A stretch of 64,000 nucleotides of DNA from Verrucomicrobiales bacterium. GTDB taxonomy: Bacteria > Verrucomicrobiota > Verrucomicrobiia > Limisphaerales > CANJXF01. This document shows positions 8,707 to 17,498 of the stretch, in pieces. The notes beneath the pieces were generated by a model. That model did not search any database and was not told where the DNA came from. It was given only the letters and a program-made list of their open reading frames with translations. The DNA lies in assembly GCA_947478865.1 (NCBI GenBank), contig CANJXF010000011.1, positions 1 through 64,000 on the forward strand. The letters run 5' to 3'. Each line of letters begins with the position of its first letter. Position 1 is the stretch's first letter. Made by a program: the position numbers and the translations under genes.

Positions 8707-8870
8707 GGTAAAACTATCTAGCAGAAAGAAATTCGCACGGCTAGGCGATAACGCGGGATTACGGTTCCGTCTGGAGATTTTAGGGAGGCAACTTGAAGCA
8801 GATTTCCGATTGCAATCCGAACGTGACATCGCTATTGCTCAAGCCGTTAAACAACAAATAATTAAAACCT

Positions 8871-9902
8871 ATGGCACAACCTCTTTTCCATCCGAGCATC
8901 GAAGGAGCTCAACACGGCAACAAATCTCTCGCTGAATTTTTGGCTTATGCCAAGAAATCGGGGGCGACCGGCGCGCAACCGTCCAACTTCATGTTGCACG
9001 ACAACAAGGGCCTGCGCAGCGCGAAGGAGATCAAACAAATTTTTGGCAAAGCCAAGATGACTTTGGACGGCATTTCCGCGCATTGCCCGTTCTGGGTTCA
9101 CACCACGGCCTGGACCGGTAGCCCGACGATTCGGCCCTTCATTCCGGCCGATGTGGCGAAAAAATCCCCCGAACAAATCGAACGATGGGCGGAAGATTAT
9201 TTGCTCGGCCTGCTGGATTTGTGCGCCGAATTGAACATGAATATCCTGCCGATGTTTTGGGGCGTCGCGTTCGGCTGGGAAGTGGCGACCGGTTATCCCT
9301 GGGGATTCTGGAAGGGCGGCGATTACGATTTGATCGCAGAAGGCAAGGAACGCTTCGTGAAGAAGACGGCAAAAATCCGCAAGCACGCCAACAAGCTCGG
9401 AATTTTTCTCGCGCACGAAATTCACGGCGGGACCGCCGCGATGACCGCCGATGATTTTAATATCCTGGTAGAAACTTGCGATGGGGATAAATGCCTTGGG
9501 GTCAACGCCGACCCGTCGCACTGCTGGGAAGGGGAAGATTTTGAAACGCGCTTCCTGAAAGTCGCCCCGCGCATTTACGGTTGCCATGTGAAAAACTTCG
9601 CCATCCGAAAGGGCGTCCCGGTCCGCATGATGGAACCGAACTGGCAGAAGCGCGGCATGCAATTCTGCGATATTCCCTCGGGCGATTTAAATATGACCCG
9701 GTATGCCGAGTTGATGATCCAATGCGGTTATCCGCAGCGATATCGACAGATAATGGGCACCCCGACAGCACCGCTCGTGGTCGAAGCCGAGAGCGCCTAC
9801 CGCGACCTCGATGCGACCAGCGCAAATGCGATTCAGTTCGTGCGCGATAATCTCTGCTTCCCCATTGCGGCAGGATCATTTGAGGATGGAATGGGCGCGT
9901 AG
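8871..9902 (+). CDS. sugar phosphate isomerase/epimerase-like protein (xylose isomerase-type TIM barrel)
   Basis: 343 residues of the AP-endonuclease-2/xylose-isomerase-like TIM barrel. Visible features are GISAHCPFW in the N-terminal third, LAHEIHGG with a likely metal-binding Glu/His near residue 185, GVNADPSHCWEGED near residue 215, and a C-terminal VVEAE. No signal peptide, so it is cytosolic. It is probably an aldose/ketose isomerase or epimerase in sugar catabolism; the substrate cannot be read from sequence. It is divergent from the large secreted protein with about 160 bases between starts, consistent with joint control of a carbohydrate locus (inference). Confidence 0.8.
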   Translation: MAQPLFHPSIEGAQHGNKSLAEFLAYAKKSGATGAQPSNFMLHDNKGLRSAKEIKQIFGKAKMTLDGISAHCPFWVHTTAWTGSPTIRPFIPADVAKKSPEQIERWAEDYLLGLLDLCAELNMNILPMFWGVAFGWEVATGYPWGFWKGGDYDLIAEGKERFVKKTAKIRKHANKLGIFLAHEIHGGTAAMTADDFNILVETCDGDKCLGVNADPSHCWEGEDFETRFLKVAPRIYGCHVKNFAIRKGVPVRMMEPNWQKRGMQFCDIPSGDLNMTRYAELMIQCGYPQRYRQIMGTPTAPLVVEAESAYRDLDATSANAIQFVRDNLCFPIAAGSFEDGMGA

Positions 9903-9929
9903 GCATTCACATCGAAAAAACTTCTGACC

Positions 9930-9959
9930 AGCCGAAATCGTGGAAACATGATTTCGGCT
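9930..9959 (+). terminator. hairpin after isomerase gene
   Basis: Perfect 10-bp stem AGCCGAAATC / GATTTCGGCT with a 10-base loop, 28 bases after the stop. There is no strong T-tract after it, so it may be a weak terminator or an mRNA-stabilising hairpin. Confidence 0.4.
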
Positions 9960-10067
9960 GCGTCATTTGTGGGCGACGCAATTCATTTTGTGACAACGTA
10001 TTTTTGTTGTTTAGAGCAAACAGCCCGATCGCCATTGCGTCAATTTCTGACGCCGTAATCCCCTGAA

Positions 10068-10108
10068 ATAAAAATGCAGAGAACGGTCATGGAAAACCAT
10101 TCTCTGCA
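10068..10108 (-). terminator. rho-independent terminator of the Ala/Lys-rich gene
   Basis: On the minus strand the stem TGCAGAGAATGGT pairs with ACCGTTCTCTGCA (12 of 13), followed by TTTTTA. It lies 34 bases past the stop of the gene at 10142. Confidence 0.7.
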
Positions 10109-10141
10109 ATCCCTTGCTTAACTTAGCTGGGAAGAAACTGA

Positions 10142-10525
10142 CTAGAGGCCCTTCTTGCCCGCAGCTTTGACCTTTGCCCATCGGGCCTTCGCCAAGGCGG
10201 AGAGCTTAGCTTTTGCAGCGGCACTCATTGGCTTGCTCTTCGTGGCAGGCCCTGCTTTAACAGGGGCCTTCGCCTTAGCAGCCGGGGCAGCCTTCGCGGG
10301 CGCTTTGTTGCCAGCTTTGATCTTGGCCCAACGAGCCTTTGCCATAGCTGAGAGCCGGGCTTTAGCGGCGGCTGACATACCCGAGGGTTTTGCGGCAGCC
10401 GGTGGAGCCGACGGAGCGGACCCGAGCAGGGTAGACAGTTCAGTCTGGAGCTTGGCGATCTGCTCCTTGAGCTGCACCGCCTGTTTGAGTTCAGACAACG
10501 ATAAATCTGATATATTATTTGCCAT
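10142..10525 (-). CDS. basic Ala/Lys-rich protein with two AKARWAK repeats (possible nucleoid protein)
   Basis: 127 residues from MANNISDLSLSELKQ; the track adds seven. Residues 1-35 form a likely coiled coil (LSELKQAVQLKEQIAKLQTEL). The rest is a low-complexity Ala/Lys/Pro linker holding two near-identical units, MSAAAKARLSAMAKARWAKIKAG and MSAAAKAKLSALAKARWAKVKAAG, one in the middle and one at the C-terminus. The composition recalls histone H1-like and AT-hook-type bacterial proteins, so DNA or RNA binding through the repeats with coiled-coil oligomerisation is plausible but inferred. It stands alone with its own terminator. A low-complexity structural protein is the alternative. Confidence 0.7.
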   Translation of the reverse strand: MANNISDLSLSELKQAVQLKEQIAKLQTELSTLLGSAPSAPPAAAKPSGMSAAAKARLSAMAKARWAKIKAGNKAPAKAAPAAKAKAPVKAGPATKSKPMSAAAKAKLSALAKARWAKVKAAGKKGL

Positions 10526-10731
10526 AGGAGCTGAAACTAGTTTCAACGAGTAGATGAGTCAATCAAAAGTGAAACCGTCATCCCCTATCATAGTCCCCTG
10601 TTAAACCCTATTTGACTGCTGGATAGCCGACGATTCAACAGGGCATACCCTGCTCTACCCTGCTCCGGTTTCAATCTCTCAGACTTATCCTGGCACAAAG
10701 AAAAGATGTTCCACTGAATACGAGAAGTTTT

Positions 10732-12309
10732 TCAATTGTCGACGTTGCAACTCGGGCTCTTTTCACGCAGCGGTTGTTCCTTGAACCCCGTTGCTGTGAA
10801 CCTGGTAACAATCCAAGCGATGCCTAGCGTTACAAATGTGCCTATCATGGTAAACCATGGCCAGGCCACCTTGCCAAAAACGGGTTCGCCACTGGGCGCA
10901 GAACCGGTCTGCCATTTCAGCCAGAAGTGGATGCAACTCATGACCAGAATGGATGCAGTCATCCCGCTGAATACCGCCAGGCTCCCGACCTTCCTCCGCC
11001 GGATTGCCAGGATCAGGCTTCCAAGCAACGCTCCACTGGTTACCCCGCGCAAAGCAAAAGAAAGATTCAGGACCGAGTCTTGGGCACGGCTCAGGTAAGC
11101 CACAATCACCAGGGCCAAAGCCCAAAAGACAGTGGACCAACGGCTGAACTGCAAATAGAAACTCTCGTCCCTGCCTTTAAGAAATCGTTTCAGCAGGTCC
11201 ATGGTCGAAACAGAAGACAGCGAGGTGAGCGCTGAACTGATGGACGACATGGCAGCGGAAAGGATCGCGACAATCAAAAACCCTTTTACGACGTGCGGAA
11301 CTTCGGTGACCATGAAAATTGGAAAGATAAAATCGTTCGCTTTGATCCCCGGCTTGGGTTCGGGAAGAGGAATTTGCATCGCGTGCGCCTGGTAGAAGGC
11401 CCAAAGAAAAACGCCGCACAAAAGGAAAATCAGGAATAGCGGGAAGATCAAAATTGCGCTGGTCACGAGCGCCTTCCTCCCATCGGCGATATTCTTGCAG
11501 GCCAGCACCCGCTGCACGATGAGCTGTTCAGCGCCATGTGTGGAAAGCACGACGAAGGTTCCTCCAATAACTCCCATCCAGATGTTAAAGGGCAGAGACA
11601 TAGAAAATTGGCCATTGAACCAATGCAGTTTGCCGTGGTCGTAGGCATTGCTTAAAGCTGCGCTCACCCCACCGTCGATGAGGGTCGGAATATAAAGCAA
11701 AGTGAAAATTCCTCCGGCCAGAAAAAGACAGAATTGAACTGCGTCCGTCCAGATGACCGCTTTAACCCCTCCGAAAAATGTGTAAATCAGTGATAGAAAA
11801 ACAAAGAGGATGATCGATCCCAGAATTGGATCACCCGTCCCCAATCCAAGGAGTTTGTCGTTTAAAATCAGCTTCACCGGTATCGATGCGACATATACCC
11901 GGACACCTGCCGCCAAGGTCTCCGTCACCAGAAATATCCCTGCCGCCCACCGGCGCGTCCCCACTCCAAAGGCTTGTTCAAGCAGCTGGTAGGGCGAATA
12001 GATTTCTCCTTTGAGATAATGCGGCACCATCACAATCGCCAGAATGATGCGAGCAATGACGTAACCGAAAATTACCTGGATGAAAGAGATATTGTCACCA
12101 AACGCCATGGCGGGGACACCGATGATGGTCAAGGCGCTGGTTTCTGCAGCGACGATGGACAGGCCTATTCCAAGCCATCCGATATTTTTATTTCCCAGAA
12201 AATAATCGCGGGTGCTTTTTTGTCCGCGGGCAGCCCACATTCCGACGCCAATAATCACGGCGAGATAAACCGAGATCACGATCCAGTCTGCTGTGTTGAG
12301 GAAGCTCAT
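10732..12309 (-). CDS. sodium:solute symporter (SSS family)
   Basis: 525 residues from MSFLNTADWIVISVYLAVI; the track's ATG at 12462 reads through the divergent promoter. Multi-pass Na+-coupled symporter of the SSS family (sugars, sialic acid and similar substrates). Marks are DYFLGNKNIGWLGIGLSIVAAETSALT in the first two helices, the AxxSSISSALTSLSSVSTMDL segment near residue 365, and about 13 hydrophobic segments. Divergent from an MFS carrier that is followed by a sulfatase, so a glycan-derived sugar is a reasonable guess for substrate. Confidence 0.88.
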   Translation of the reverse strand: MSFLNTADWIVISVYLAVIIGVGMWAARGQKSTRDYFLGNKNIGWLGIGLSIVAAETSALTIIGVPAMAFGDNISFIQVIFGYVIARIILAIVMVPHYLKGEIYSPYQLLEQAFGVGTRRWAAGIFLVTETLAAGVRVYVASIPVKLILNDKLLGLGTGDPILGSIILFVFLSLIYTFFGGVKAVIWTDAVQFCLFLAGGIFTLLYIPTLIDGGVSAALSNAYDHGKLHWFNGQFSMSLPFNIWMGVIGGTFVVLSTHGAEQLIVQRVLACKNIADGRKALVTSAILIFPLFLIFLLCGVFLWAFYQAHAMQIPLPEPKPGIKANDFIFPIFMVTEVPHVVKGFLIVAILSAAMSSISSALTSLSSVSTMDLLKRFLKGRDESFYLQFSRWSTVFWALALVIVAYLSRAQDSVLNLSFALRGVTSGALLGSLILAIRRRKVGSLAVFSGMTASILVMSCIHFWLKWQTGSAPSGEPVFGKVAWPWFTMIGTFVTLGIAWIVTRFTATGFKEQPLREKSPSCNVDN

Positions 12310-12354
12310 TTGAAACGAATAAGTAAATCGCGCCGTTTGCGGGAGGCGAGCAAA

Positions 12355-12390
12355 ATCAACGGAGTCGCGATGGATGAAGTCTCCGTTGAT
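12355..12390. promoter_or_regulatory. inverted repeat in divergent SSS/MFS promoter region
   Basis: Perfect 10-bp arms ATCAACGGAG and CTCCGTTGAT separated by 16 bases, midway between the two divergent transporter starts. A shared operator is plausible. A hairpin followed by an A-run is the alternative. No local regulator gene is seen. Confidence 0.4.
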
Positions 12391-12460
12391 CAAAAAAATC
12401 ACCAACCATTCGGCCGGATTTATTCTGGACAATTTTCTTTCAGAGATAAAACCTGAATTC

Positions 12461-13783
12461 ATGTCCCAACCCCAGATTTTAATGGTGCCCCCATCCGCTG
12501 CGGCGCGCCCTGCCTACAAATGGTGGGCGGTCGCGATGCTCTGGTTCATCTGTTTTTTCAATTACGCCGACCGTCAAGCTATCTCAGCCGTATTCCCCGC
12601 GTTGGAAAAAGAATTCGGCTTCAACAAGGAACAGCTTGGACTCATCGGGTCAGCATTTATGTGGGTCTATGCAGGAGGCGCTCTCTTCGCCGGCCTGGTC
12701 GTAGATCGATTTCGTCGCAAGGATTTGATTCTGGGCGGGTGTCTCTTTTGGAGTTTTGTGACGGTGACGACAGGGTGGTGCTCAAAGCTCTGGCACTTCG
12801 TAACGGTTCGCGCCCTGGAAGGTTTGGGCGAAACGTTTTATTTCCCTGCCTCGATGTCGATGACCAGTGATTACCATTCCAAGAAAACCCGTTCGCGCGC
12901 ATTAGCGTTTCATCAATCGAGCGTTTATGTCGGGACGATTCTCGGCTCGTGGTTGGGAGCTTTGCTGGCCATGCATTATGGCTGGAGGGTGGGATTTTAT
13001 ATTTTCGGGATTGCCGGAATGGTGCTGGCGATTGTGCTCTATAAGTTTTTGCGCGAACCCGTTCGAGGTGAGTCTGAATCCGTAGAACTTCAGCAGCACG
13101 GTATTTTTGTGGAGAAACCCCTCGGTGTTATGGAGACATTCCGGGTTATTTTCCGAGCCCCCTCGGTCATTTTATTGATGCTTGCATTCGTTTGCGCCAA
13201 TGCGGTCGCAACAGTTTTTCTAGTCTGGACCCCGAGTTTTCTCAAAGATAAATTCCATTATGATCTTGCGACCGCCGGCTTAAGCGCAACCGTCTTTATC
13301 CATTCAGCGAGCTTCATCGCCGTGCCGATTGCAGGCTGGCTGGCGGACAAGATTTCCAGTCGTTTTGCGGGAGGTCGGATTCTGATCCAGGCCATGGGAT
13401 TGCTGGGTGGGGCAACCTTTGTTTTCCTGGTCGGCAACACGCAAAGCCAAACCACTTTGATCATCGCGATGACAATTTTCGGTCTTTGCAAAGGTTTCTA
13501 TGACTCGGGAATATTTGCGTCGCTTTTCGACACGATCGAGCCCCGGGCGCGAGGCACGGCGGCTGGCATCATGAATACCGTTGGCTGGGGTGGCGGCGCT
13601 TTTGGTCCCTGGTTCGTCGGGCGTATGGCTGAACGCGGGTCCAGGCCAACCAAAGTCGAAAATATGAGCGACGCCATTGCCTGGGGTGGAGGCCTTTATC
13701 TAATCGGTGCGGCTCTTCTCATTGGGGCAATATTTCTAGCCCGGCGAACCGCGTCGCGCAAGGTGGATAATGGCATGCCTTAG
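12461..13783 (+). CDS. MFS transporter, ACS (anion:cation symporter)-like
   Basis: 440 residues, 12 predicted helices. After WWAVAMLWFICFFNYADRQAIS comes the MFS motif-A-like loop GLVVDRFRRKD, then TGWCSKLWHFVTVRALEGLGETFYFPASMSM, which is typical of the ACS family importing hexuronates, galactonate and related sugar acids. The start is the ATG at 12461 rather than the track's 12374, because the upstream residues are promoter sequence. Followed after 129 bases by a sulfatase gene on the same strand. Uptake of an acidic sugar released from sulfated glycans is the inferred role. Confidence 0.87.
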   Translation: MSQPQILMVPPSAAARPAYKWWAVAMLWFICFFNYADRQAISAVFPALEKEFGFNKEQLGLIGSAFMWVYAGGALFAGLVVDRFRRKDLILGGCLFWSFVTVTTGWCSKLWHFVTVRALEGLGETFYFPASMSMTSDYHSKKTRSRALAFHQSSVYVGTILGSWLGALLAMHYGWRVGFYIFGIAGMVLAIVLYKFLREPVRGESESVELQQHGIFVEKPLGVMETFRVIFRAPSVILLMLAFVCANAVATVFLVWTPSFLKDKFHYDLATAGLSATVFIHSASFIAVPIAGWLADKISSRFAGGRILIQAMGLLGGATFVFLVGNTQSQTTLIIAMTIFGLCKGFYDSGIFASLFDTIEPRARGTAAGIMNTVGWGGGAFGPWFVGRMAERGSRPTKVENMSDAIAWGGGLYLIGAALLIGAIFLARRTASRKVDNGMP

Positions 13784-13912
13784 CCCTGTTCCACCTGGAA
13801 AAACTGCCAGGATATCCGTTTGGCGCCGTTCACTTTTCTACAATCCAATTGGATTAAATGCTTTGAAATGAGATGCGAATTCGTTTGGCTCTCTGATAAC
13901 TTTTTACGCGTC

Positions 13913-15385
13913 ATGAAAATTGTTTTCAACCAATGGTTCGGATTGATTTTTACCTTGGTCATTATCGGAGCTTTTGAGGGCAATGCGGCTAGTCCCAAAT
14001 ACAATGTCCTTTTCATCGCTGTGGATGATCTGCGCCCGGAACTGGGTTGCTATGGACATCCGCTGGTGAAGTCGCCGAACATCGATCGCTTCGCCGCGAG
14101 CGGATTGCAATTCAATCGCGCCTATTGCCAGTTTGCCCTGTGCAATCCATCGCGCTCGTCTTTGCTGTCCGGACGCCGACCGGAAACATTGAAGGTCTTT
14201 GATCTCGCCACCTTTCTGCGCAAAAACAATCCCGACCTCATTACATTGCCGCAGTTGTTCAAGCAGAACGGTTACGAATCGCGCAGTTACGGAAAGGTTT
14301 TTCACATCACCAATGGAAACCATGAGGACGACGAATCGTGGAGTGTTCCGGCATGGCATTCCTTGCGAGATGACGTGAAGAAATCATCCGCGACAAAACC
14401 GGCCGCGAAGCCAAAAAAAATCGAAATTGATCCCGACGGAGCGGACCACAAAGACGAGCTGCCTTATGAATCGCCGGACGTGGCGGATGACAAAATGGTG
14501 GATGGGCAAATTGCCAATGCGGCGATTCGTGCCTTGCGCGAACTAAAGGATAAGCCCTTCTTTCTAGGGGTCGGTTTTCATCGTCCGCATTTGCCATTCA
14601 TTGTCCCGAAAAAATATTGGGATCTTTACGATCCGAAGACCATTCGTCTGGCGCCTAATCCCTTTCTGCCCAAGGACGCGCCTGCCTTTGCCAGCAATGA
14701 CGCAGGCGAATTGCGCCGCTACAAAGGCGTTCCCGCGGAAGGCCCCATTTCGGAAGCCGAAGCCCTTAAGTTGGTTCAAGGGTATTATGCGAGCGTGAGT
14801 TTCACGGATGCACAATTCGGAAAGTTATTGAATGAGCTGGAGAACCTCGGGTTGCGCGAAAAGACGATCGTCATTTTGTGGGGCGATCATGGTTATCAGC
14901 TCGGCGAACACGCGACCTGGACCAAGAGAACGAATTGGGAAATTGCCACCCGGGTTCCCCTGCTCTTTTCTGCGCCAAATCAGAAGGCGACGAATCGCAG
15001 GACAGATGCGCTCATCGAATTCGTGGATATTTTCCCGACTTTGAGCGAGCTTTGCAGATTACCAATTCCGGCTGGCCTTGAGGGCACCAGCTTTGTTCCA
15101 TTGTTGAATAATCCCCAGCGGACCTGGAAGTCCGCAGCGTTTAGCATTTATGCCAAACCAATTCCTGAGTTGGGCAAAGGGTTTGGTCGCGCGATGCGGA
15201 CCGAACGATACCGGTTCATTGAATGGAGCGCGCCAGGGAACGAGAAGCGGGTTTACGAATTATACGATCATCAGTCCGATCCACAGGAGAACGTGAACAT
15301 CGCCAATCTGCCGAAGAATAAGGACCTTATCGCCACTCTATCGAAACAGCTTCAGGCCGGGTGGAAGGGTGCGTTGCCGAAATAG
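13913..15385 (+). CDS. sulfatase, iduronate-2-sulfatase-like
   Basis: 490 residues with an N-terminal signal peptide (MKIVFNQWFGLIFTLVIIGAFEGNAAS). Alkaline-phosphatase-fold sulfatase: VLFIAVDDLRPELGCYG supplies the first metal Asp pair, and Cys77 in CNPSRSSLLSGRRP is the residue converted to formylglycine. FHRPHLPFIVPKKYWDLY and WGDHGYQLGEH follow, and the DDLR plus KVF..NG pattern is that of iduronate-2-sulfatase relatives. Exported, so it should remove sulfate from extracellular or periplasmic polysaccharide. No sulfatase-maturing enzyme is seen in the window. The adjacent MFS and SSS carriers suggest uptake of the desulfated sugars. Confidence 0.92.
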   Translation: MKIVFNQWFGLIFTLVIIGAFEGNAASPKYNVLFIAVDDLRPELGCYGHPLVKSPNIDRFAASGLQFNRAYCQFALCNPSRSSLLSGRRPETLKVFDLATFLRKNNPDLITLPQLFKQNGYESRSYGKVFHITNGNHEDDESWSVPAWHSLRDDVKKSSATKPAAKPKKIEIDPDGADHKDELPYESPDVADDKMVDGQIANAAIRALRELKDKPFFLGVGFHRPHLPFIVPKKYWDLYDPKTIRLAPNPFLPKDAPAFASNDAGELRRYKGVPAEGPISEAEALKLVQGYYASVSFTDAQFGKLLNELENLGLREKTIVILWGDHGYQLGEHATWTKRTNWEIATRVPLLFSAPNQKATNRRTDALIEFVDIFPTLSELCRLPIPAGLEGTSFVPLLNNPQRTWKSAAFSIYAKPIPELGKGFGRAMRTERYRFIEWSAPGNEKRVYELYDHQSDPQENVNIANLPKNKDLIATLSKQLQAGWKGALPK

Positions 15386-15398
15386 CCTGCGGCAAGGA

Positions 15399-16568
15399 TT
15401 ACACCTCTTGCCCGGCGGCAAATCCGGAAGCCCAGGCCCATTGAAAATTGTAACCGCCGAGCCAACCGGTGAGGTCGACGACTTCGCCGATGAAAAACAA
15501 TCCCGGCACGCTCCGCGCTTCCATGGTCTTCGAAGAAAGCTCGTTGGTATCGATGCCGCCAAGCGTAACCTCGGCCTTGGCGTAACCTTCGTCTCCGGCT
15601 GGCTGGATTTTCCACGCGTGCAACTGGGAGGCAATCGCATCCAGCTCGCGAGGTGAATACCGTTTCACCGGCTGCGTTTTCACATTCTGTTCGCACCAGG
15701 TCTGGACAAATCTCTGCGGCAACCATTGGCAGAGCACAGTGGATAGCTCCTTGCTCTCAGCGCGGTGTTGTTCGAGCAATTGCCGCACATTCTTTCCAGG
15801 AAATAAATTGAGCAAAACGGCTTCGTCAGCGACGCGGTAATTAGAGATCTGGAGAATAGCGGGCCCGCTGACCCCGCGATGCGTGAACAAAATGTTTTCG
15901 CGAAATTCAGCGCTCGCCACTCGGGCAACGACATCAAGAGATATCCCGCTCAACTCGGAACAAAAACTTCGATCGCGCTCCGCAAAAGTCAGTGGCACCA
16001 GACCGGGTTTGCGCGCAACCATTTTGAGTTCAAACCGCTCGGCAACCCGGTAGCCAAAATCGGTCGCACCAAGATTCGGAAATGAGAGTCCACCGGTCGC
16101 GAGCACCACAGAGTCAGCGGTCAGGACTCCGACGCTTGTATCGACTTGGAACCGGTCGCTTTTTTGAACTTCGGCCACGCGGCAGTTCAATCGGATCTCG
16201 ACCTTGGCCGCCGCACATTCCGCTTCCAGCATCGCCACGATTTCGCGGGAACTGGTGTCGCAGAACAGTTGCCCGAGTTTTTTCTCGTGATAAGCAATGC
16301 GATGTTTTTCAACCAACGCAATAAAGTCCGCTGGGGCAAATCGGGCCAGTGCCGACTTGCAAAAGTGCGGGCTGCCTCTGGTGATATAGTTAGCTGCCGT
16401 CGCCCCGACGTTCGTAAAATTGCAACGGCCTCCGCCGGAAATTAGAATTTTTTTTCCAATCCGTTCTGCATGCTCAAGCACGACGACGCGCCGTCCGCGT
16501 TTGCCCGCTTCAATTGCGCACATCAATCCCGCTGCGCCGCCGCCAATGACGATTACGTCGTAATTCAT
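15399..16568 (-). CDS. NAD(P)/FAD-dependent oxidoreductase, HI0933/YhiN family
   Basis: 389 residues, starting with the Rossmann motif VIVIGGGAAGLMCAIEAG and followed by the family signature GKKILISGGGRCNFTN. VVLATGGLSFPNLGATDFGYRVAE lies in the middle, and VGGIDTNELSS... is represented by LGGIDTNELSSKTMEAR near the C-terminus, ending GYNFQWAWASGFAAG. It is full length for the HI0933 flavoprotein family, whose substrate is not established. It converges on the sulfatase gene with a 13-base gap. Confidence 0.92.
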   Translation of the reverse strand: MNYDVIVIGGGAAGLMCAIEAGKRGRRVVVLEHAERIGKKILISGGGRCNFTNVGATAANYITRGSPHFCKSALARFAPADFIALVEKHRIAYHEKKLGQLFCDTSSREIVAMLEAECAAAKVEIRLNCRVAEVQKSDRFQVDTSVGVLTADSVVLATGGLSFPNLGATDFGYRVAERFELKMVARKPGLVPLTFAERDRSFCSELSGISLDVVARVASAEFRENILFTHRGVSGPAILQISNYRVADEAVLLNLFPGKNVRQLLEQHRAESKELSTVLCQWLPQRFVQTWCEQNVKTQPVKRYSPRELDAIASQLHAWKIQPAGDEGYAKAEVTLGGIDTNELSSKTMEARSVPGLFFIGEVVDLTGWLGGYNFQWAWASGFAAGQEV

Positions 16569-16720
16569 TTTGCGGCGTCAAAGATGCGGAGAGCGGAGAA
16601 GAAGTCGAGCAATCGTGACAATTTTCGGCTGAACGAGTGGCACTTCCCAACTCTTCCAACGATCGTCCAGCTTGACGTTAGGGTTCATTGGCTCAAATTT
16701 TATTCAGGAGCAGCGACGAT

Positions 16721-17380
16721 ATGAAGAAACAAAAAATTTCCACATTTTTCACGGCAATCATCATTGTGACAGCTTTGACGTCGGCAGGGCCATTGGCCGC
16801 ACAGGATTCCCCTGCCGCTTCCACCACCGTAACGACCGACCATACCGCTCCGGCCCTGGCTTACGGAACGGCGAACGTTTTGAAATTAGCGGAAGCGAAA
16901 GTTGGCGATGAAACTATTATTGCTTACATCGAAAAGTCCGGGGAGGGCTACGGCAGTTTGGGCGCGTCGGAAATTATTTATTTGCGGGACCATGGCGTTT
17001 CAGACCGCGTGCTGAAGACGATGCTCACGCAAGAAAAGAACGCGCGCGACGCGACTCTCGCACAATCAGCGGCCCAACCCGTCGCAGCCGCTGCGGCACC
17101 AGCGGCGGTGATCGCCGCGCCGCAATACCAGCAAGCCTATGCGCCGCCGCCCTTCACGTATGTTCAAACTGCGCCCGCTCCATTGATTGTTATGCGCGAT
17201 TCGTCACCACGTTTGGCGGATTATGGAATCTATCCGCGTTACGGCTACGGATACAGTTATGGCTACGGCTGCTATCCGGGTTACGGCTATCGGAGCTATG
17301 GCTATTATTATCCGCAAGCGTCGTTTTCCATGGGGTTTGGCGGACATCACGGCGGATTCCGCGGCGGATACTGTCGCTAA
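16721..17380 (+). CDS. secreted Tyr/Gly-rich protein, unknown function
   Basis: 219 residues from MKKQKISTFF, preceded by AGGAG at a suitable distance. A signal peptide ends near GPLAAQDS. Residues ~45-105 form a small helical module (NVLKLAEAKVGDETIIAYIEKSG...LRDHGVSDRVLKTML) seen in secreted proteins of this phylum. Then comes an Ala/Pro linker and a C-terminal low-complexity tail rich in YGYGYSYGYG and GGHHGGFRGGYC. It is probably periplasmic or surface-exposed. The Tyr/Gly tail could be adhesive or matrix-forming, but nothing in the sequence proves that. Confidence 0.7.
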   Translation: MKKQKISTFFTAIIIVTALTSAGPLAAQDSPAASTTVTTDHTAPALAYGTANVLKLAEAKVGDETIIAYIEKSGEGYGSLGASEIIYLRDHGVSDRVLKTMLTQEKNARDATLAQSAAQPVAAAAAPAAVIAAPQYQQAYAPPPFTYVQTAPAPLIVMRDSSPRLADYGIYPRYGYGYSYGYGCYPGYGYRSYGYYYPQASFSMGFGGHHGGFRGGYCR

Positions 17381-17445
17381 CCTTCTGACATCAAGACCGC
17401 GATAACGGAACGTTAACGCGCTTCATTGAAATGGCGCGAACAAAG

Positions 17446-17478
17446 AAAAAGGCGAACGGACATTCCGTTCGCCTTTCG
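17446..17478. terminator. bidirectional terminator between secreted protein and ahcY
   Basis: Perfect stem AAAGGCGAACGGA-cat-TCCGTTCGCCTTT, A-rich on the left and T-rich on the right, between two convergent genes. It can serve both strands. Confidence 0.85.
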
Positions 17479-17498
17479 TGTTTAAGATTTGAATTCGC

